A DNA stretch of 64,000 bases from Vibrio splendidus (GTDB lineage Bacteria > Pseudomonadota > Gammaproteobacteria > Enterobacterales > Vibrionaceae). Numbering within the stretch: position 1 is the stretch's first letter; each line of letters starts with the position of its first letter. Below are positions 62,209 through 64,000 of the stretch, in pieces. The DNA lies in NCBI RefSeq assembly GCF_003345295.1, contig NZ_CP031056.1, positions 1 through 64,000 on the forward strand. The letters are read 5' to 3'. The translations under genes and the position numbers were made by a program. A model generated the notes under the pieces. That model was given only the letters and a program-made list of their open reading frames with translations, was not told the origin of the DNA and did no database searches.

Positions 62209-64000
62209 ATGATTCGTATAAATACCTGTGCTGCGAGCATTGCTCTAGCGCTATCTGGTACAGCATTAGCTGCTCCAACAGCACCTAGCATCGACATGTA
62301 CGGTTCCAACAACCTGCAGTTTTCCAAAATTGAACTCGCGATGGAAACCACATCAGGCTACAACCAGATGGTTAAATATCACGACAAAGCAAAGGTCGAC
62401 GTCAAGTTCAACCAATGGAGCGGAACGTCAGGAAACACGTACAACATCTACTTCGATGGCGTTAAAGTGGCCACTGGCCCTATTACTGGCAGCCAAACTA
62501 CAGCTTCATTCGAATACGGCCAAGGCGGCTTATTTCAGATGGAAATCGAAGCGTGTGACGAAACAGGCTGCGCCAAAAGTGCTCCTGCTCAGATCACGAT
62601 TGCAGATACCGATGGTTCACACTTAGCGCCACTTGCAATGAATGTTGATCCGAACAACAAGTCATACAATACAGACCCAAGCACGGTAGTAGGTACTTAC
62701 TTTGTTGAGTGGGGTATTTATGGTCGTGATTACACCGTTGATAACCTACCCGCTGACAACTTGACCCATATCCTTTATGGCTTCATCCCAATTTGTGGTC
62801 CTAATGAATCAGTAAAATCGGTAGGCGGCAACAGCTACAACGCACTCATGACAGCCTGTCAGGGTGTAAACGATTACGAAGTGGTGATTCATGACCCTTG
62901 GGCCGCTTTCCAAAAGAGTTTCCCGCAAGCTGGTCACGAATACAGCTCACCTATCAAGGGTAACTACGCAATGATGATGGCGCTAAAACAGCGCAATCCA
63001 GACTTGAAAATCATCCCATCAATTGGTGGTTGGACACTGTCTGACCCGTTCTTCGATTTCACGACTAAAGCCAACCGCGACACGTTCGTTGCATCGGTTA
63101 AGAAATTCCTCAACACATGGAAATTCTACGATGGTGTCGATATCGATTGGGAATTCCCTGGTGGAGGCGGTGCTGCTCCCGATCTTGGTGATCCTGTAAA
63201 TGACGGCCCTGCTTACATTGCATTGATGGCAGAGCTGCGCGTTATGTTGGATGAGCTAGAAGCTGAGAACGGCCGTACTTACGAGCTAACATCAGCGATC
63301 GGTGTTGGTCACGATAAGATTGAAGACGTGAACTACGGCGATGCTATCCAATACATGGATTACATCTTCGCAATGACTTACGACTTCTACGGCGGTTGGA
63401 ACAACGTCTTAGGTCACCAAACAGCACTCAACTGCGGTAACTTCATGCGCCCTGGTCAATGTGATGGCACAGGCCTTGATGAAAATGGCGAACAATACAC
63501 TGGCCCTGCTTACACCACAGACAACGGCATCCAATTGCTGCTTGAACAAGGTGTTCCAGCCAACAAACTTGTGGTTGGTACAGCGATGTACGGTCGTGGT
63601 TGGGAAGGCGTATTACCATCATCACTTTCAGATCCAAGCGATCCAATGACAGGCGTGGGTAATGGCAAACTAACCGGCAGCTCTGCGCAAGGCGTATGGG
63701 AAGGTGGCGTTATTGACTACAAAGGCATTAAAGCGAACATGCTTGGTGCAAACAACCAAGGCATCAACGGCTTTGAATATGGTTACGACGAAATGGCAGA
63801 AGCGCCTTACGTTTGGAACCGTACTTCGGGCAAGCTGATCACATTTGATGATGACCGCTCAGTAAAAGCAAAAGGCGCGTACGTTCGTAGCCTTGGCCTT
63901 GCGGGTCTATTCTCTTGGGAAATTGATGCAGATAACGGCGACATCCTTAACGCAATGCATGAAGGCCTAACGGGCGGAACAACAGATCCTGTCAACCGTA
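62209..64000 (+). CDS. chiA: Chitinase A, GH18, 3'-truncated by window edge
   Basis: The frame is open to the window end (597 residues seen). Signal peptide (CAASIALALSGTALAA, cleavage near residue 22), an N-terminal ChiN/fibronectin-like domain (about 25-135) and a GH18 barrel. The catalytic motif DGVDIDWE ends in Glu315, the same number as in Serratia marcescens ChiA. Further GH18 marks: KIIPSIGGWTLSDPF, FAMTYDFYGGWNN and the late GLAGLFSWEIDADNG. Secreted endo-acting chitinase releasing chitobiose. Further binding domains may lie beyond the window. Confidence 0.95.
   Translation, partial: MIRINTCAASIALALSGTALAAPTAPSIDMYGSNNLQFSKIELAMETTSGYNQMVKYHDKAKVDVKFNQWSGTSGNTYNIYFDGVKVATGPITGSQTTASFEYGQGGLFQMEIEACDETGCAKSAPAQITIADTDGSHLAPLAMNVDPNNKSYNTDPSTVVGTYFVEWGIYGRDYTVDNLPADNLTHILYGFIPICGPNESVKSVGGNSYNALMTACQGVNDYEVVIHDPWAAFQKSFPQAGHEYSSPIKGNYAMMMALKQRNPDLKIIPSIGGWTLSDPFFDFTTKANRDTFVASVKKFLNTWKFYDGVDIDWEFPGGGGAAPDLGDPVNDGPAYIALMAELRVMLDELEAENGRTYELTSAIGVGHDKIEDVNYGDAIQYMDYIFAMTYDFYGGWNNVLGHQTALNCGNFMRPGQCDGTGLDENGEQYTGPAYTTDNGIQLLLEQGVPANKLVVGTAMYGRGWEGVLPSSLSDPSDPMTGVGNGKLTGSSAQGVWEGGVIDYKGIKANMLGANNQGINGFEYGYDEMAEAPYVWNRTSGKLITFDDDRSVKAKGAYVRSLGLAGLFSWEIDADNGDILNAMHEGLTGGTTDPVNR

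Overview
The window looks like a stretch of a Vibrio chromosome, most likely chromosome II of a marine species of the Splendidus type. This is inferred from close recognisable relatives of V. cholerae chromosome II genes (a PlzD-like PilZ protein, the LysR-lldP-lldD-dld lactate block, uhpABC) together with a ChiA-type chitinase and several small proteins familiar from vibrios. Base composition is moderate, with one clearly AT-richer islet near the left end. No phage, transposase, CRISPR array, rRNA or intact tRNA gene is visible.

Layout. 1-988: 3' part of a MATE efflux gene. 989-4350: AT-rich islet with an FG-GAP-type lipoprotein, a small membrane ORF and a tRNA-like fragment, bounded by two copies of a 22-bp repeat. 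4351-6963: a tight minus-strand GNAT / phosphotransferase / MFS cassette. 7238-13050: PilZ protein, Lon-like protease, then a helical protein and a double ABC ATPase behind two overlapping Fur-like boxes. 13116-31638: a large beta-glucoside locus with two LacI regulators, GH116, mutarotase, GH94 phosphorylase, GH1 beta-glucosidase, a complete sugar ABC importer, a methyl-accepting chemotaxis protein and a LamB-like porin. 32012-34072: prolyl oligopeptidase. 34084-41362: lactate utilisation (LysR, lldP, lldD, Fe-S D-lactate dehydrogenase). 41483-47161: small protein, AraC regulator divergent to an aminotransferase, tautomerase, two GNATs, trhO, YdcH. 47206-50121: a large exported alkaline-phosphatase-superfamily protein. 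50324-56849: manA and uhpC-uhpB-uhpA-uhpT. 57252-61770: DUF1840, diguanylate cyclase, small membrane protein, pirin, ppnP, DUF2850. 62209-64000: 5' part of chiA.

How the parts work together. In the beta-glucoside locus the porin would bring oligosaccharide across the outer membrane and the binding protein and MalFG-like permeases with their ATPase would import it. GH1 (hydrolysis), GH94 (phosphorolysis) and GH116 would then break it down, and the MCP could steer the cell towards it. LacI-type operators with a CG-centred motif occur upstream of the main operon (two, flanking a CRP-like site) and upstream of the porin, suggesting one regulon. In the hexose-phosphate region, a 78-bp ungapped block containing a CRP-like site and a candidate UhpA site is present upstream of both uhpT and manA. 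This implies that mannose-6-phosphate isomerase is induced together with the sugar-phosphate transporter. I regard that shared promoter module, the operator/CRP layout of the glucoside operon and the structured intercistronic elements of the lactate operon as the most useful new observations. I did not find a clearly unprecedented multi-gene system.
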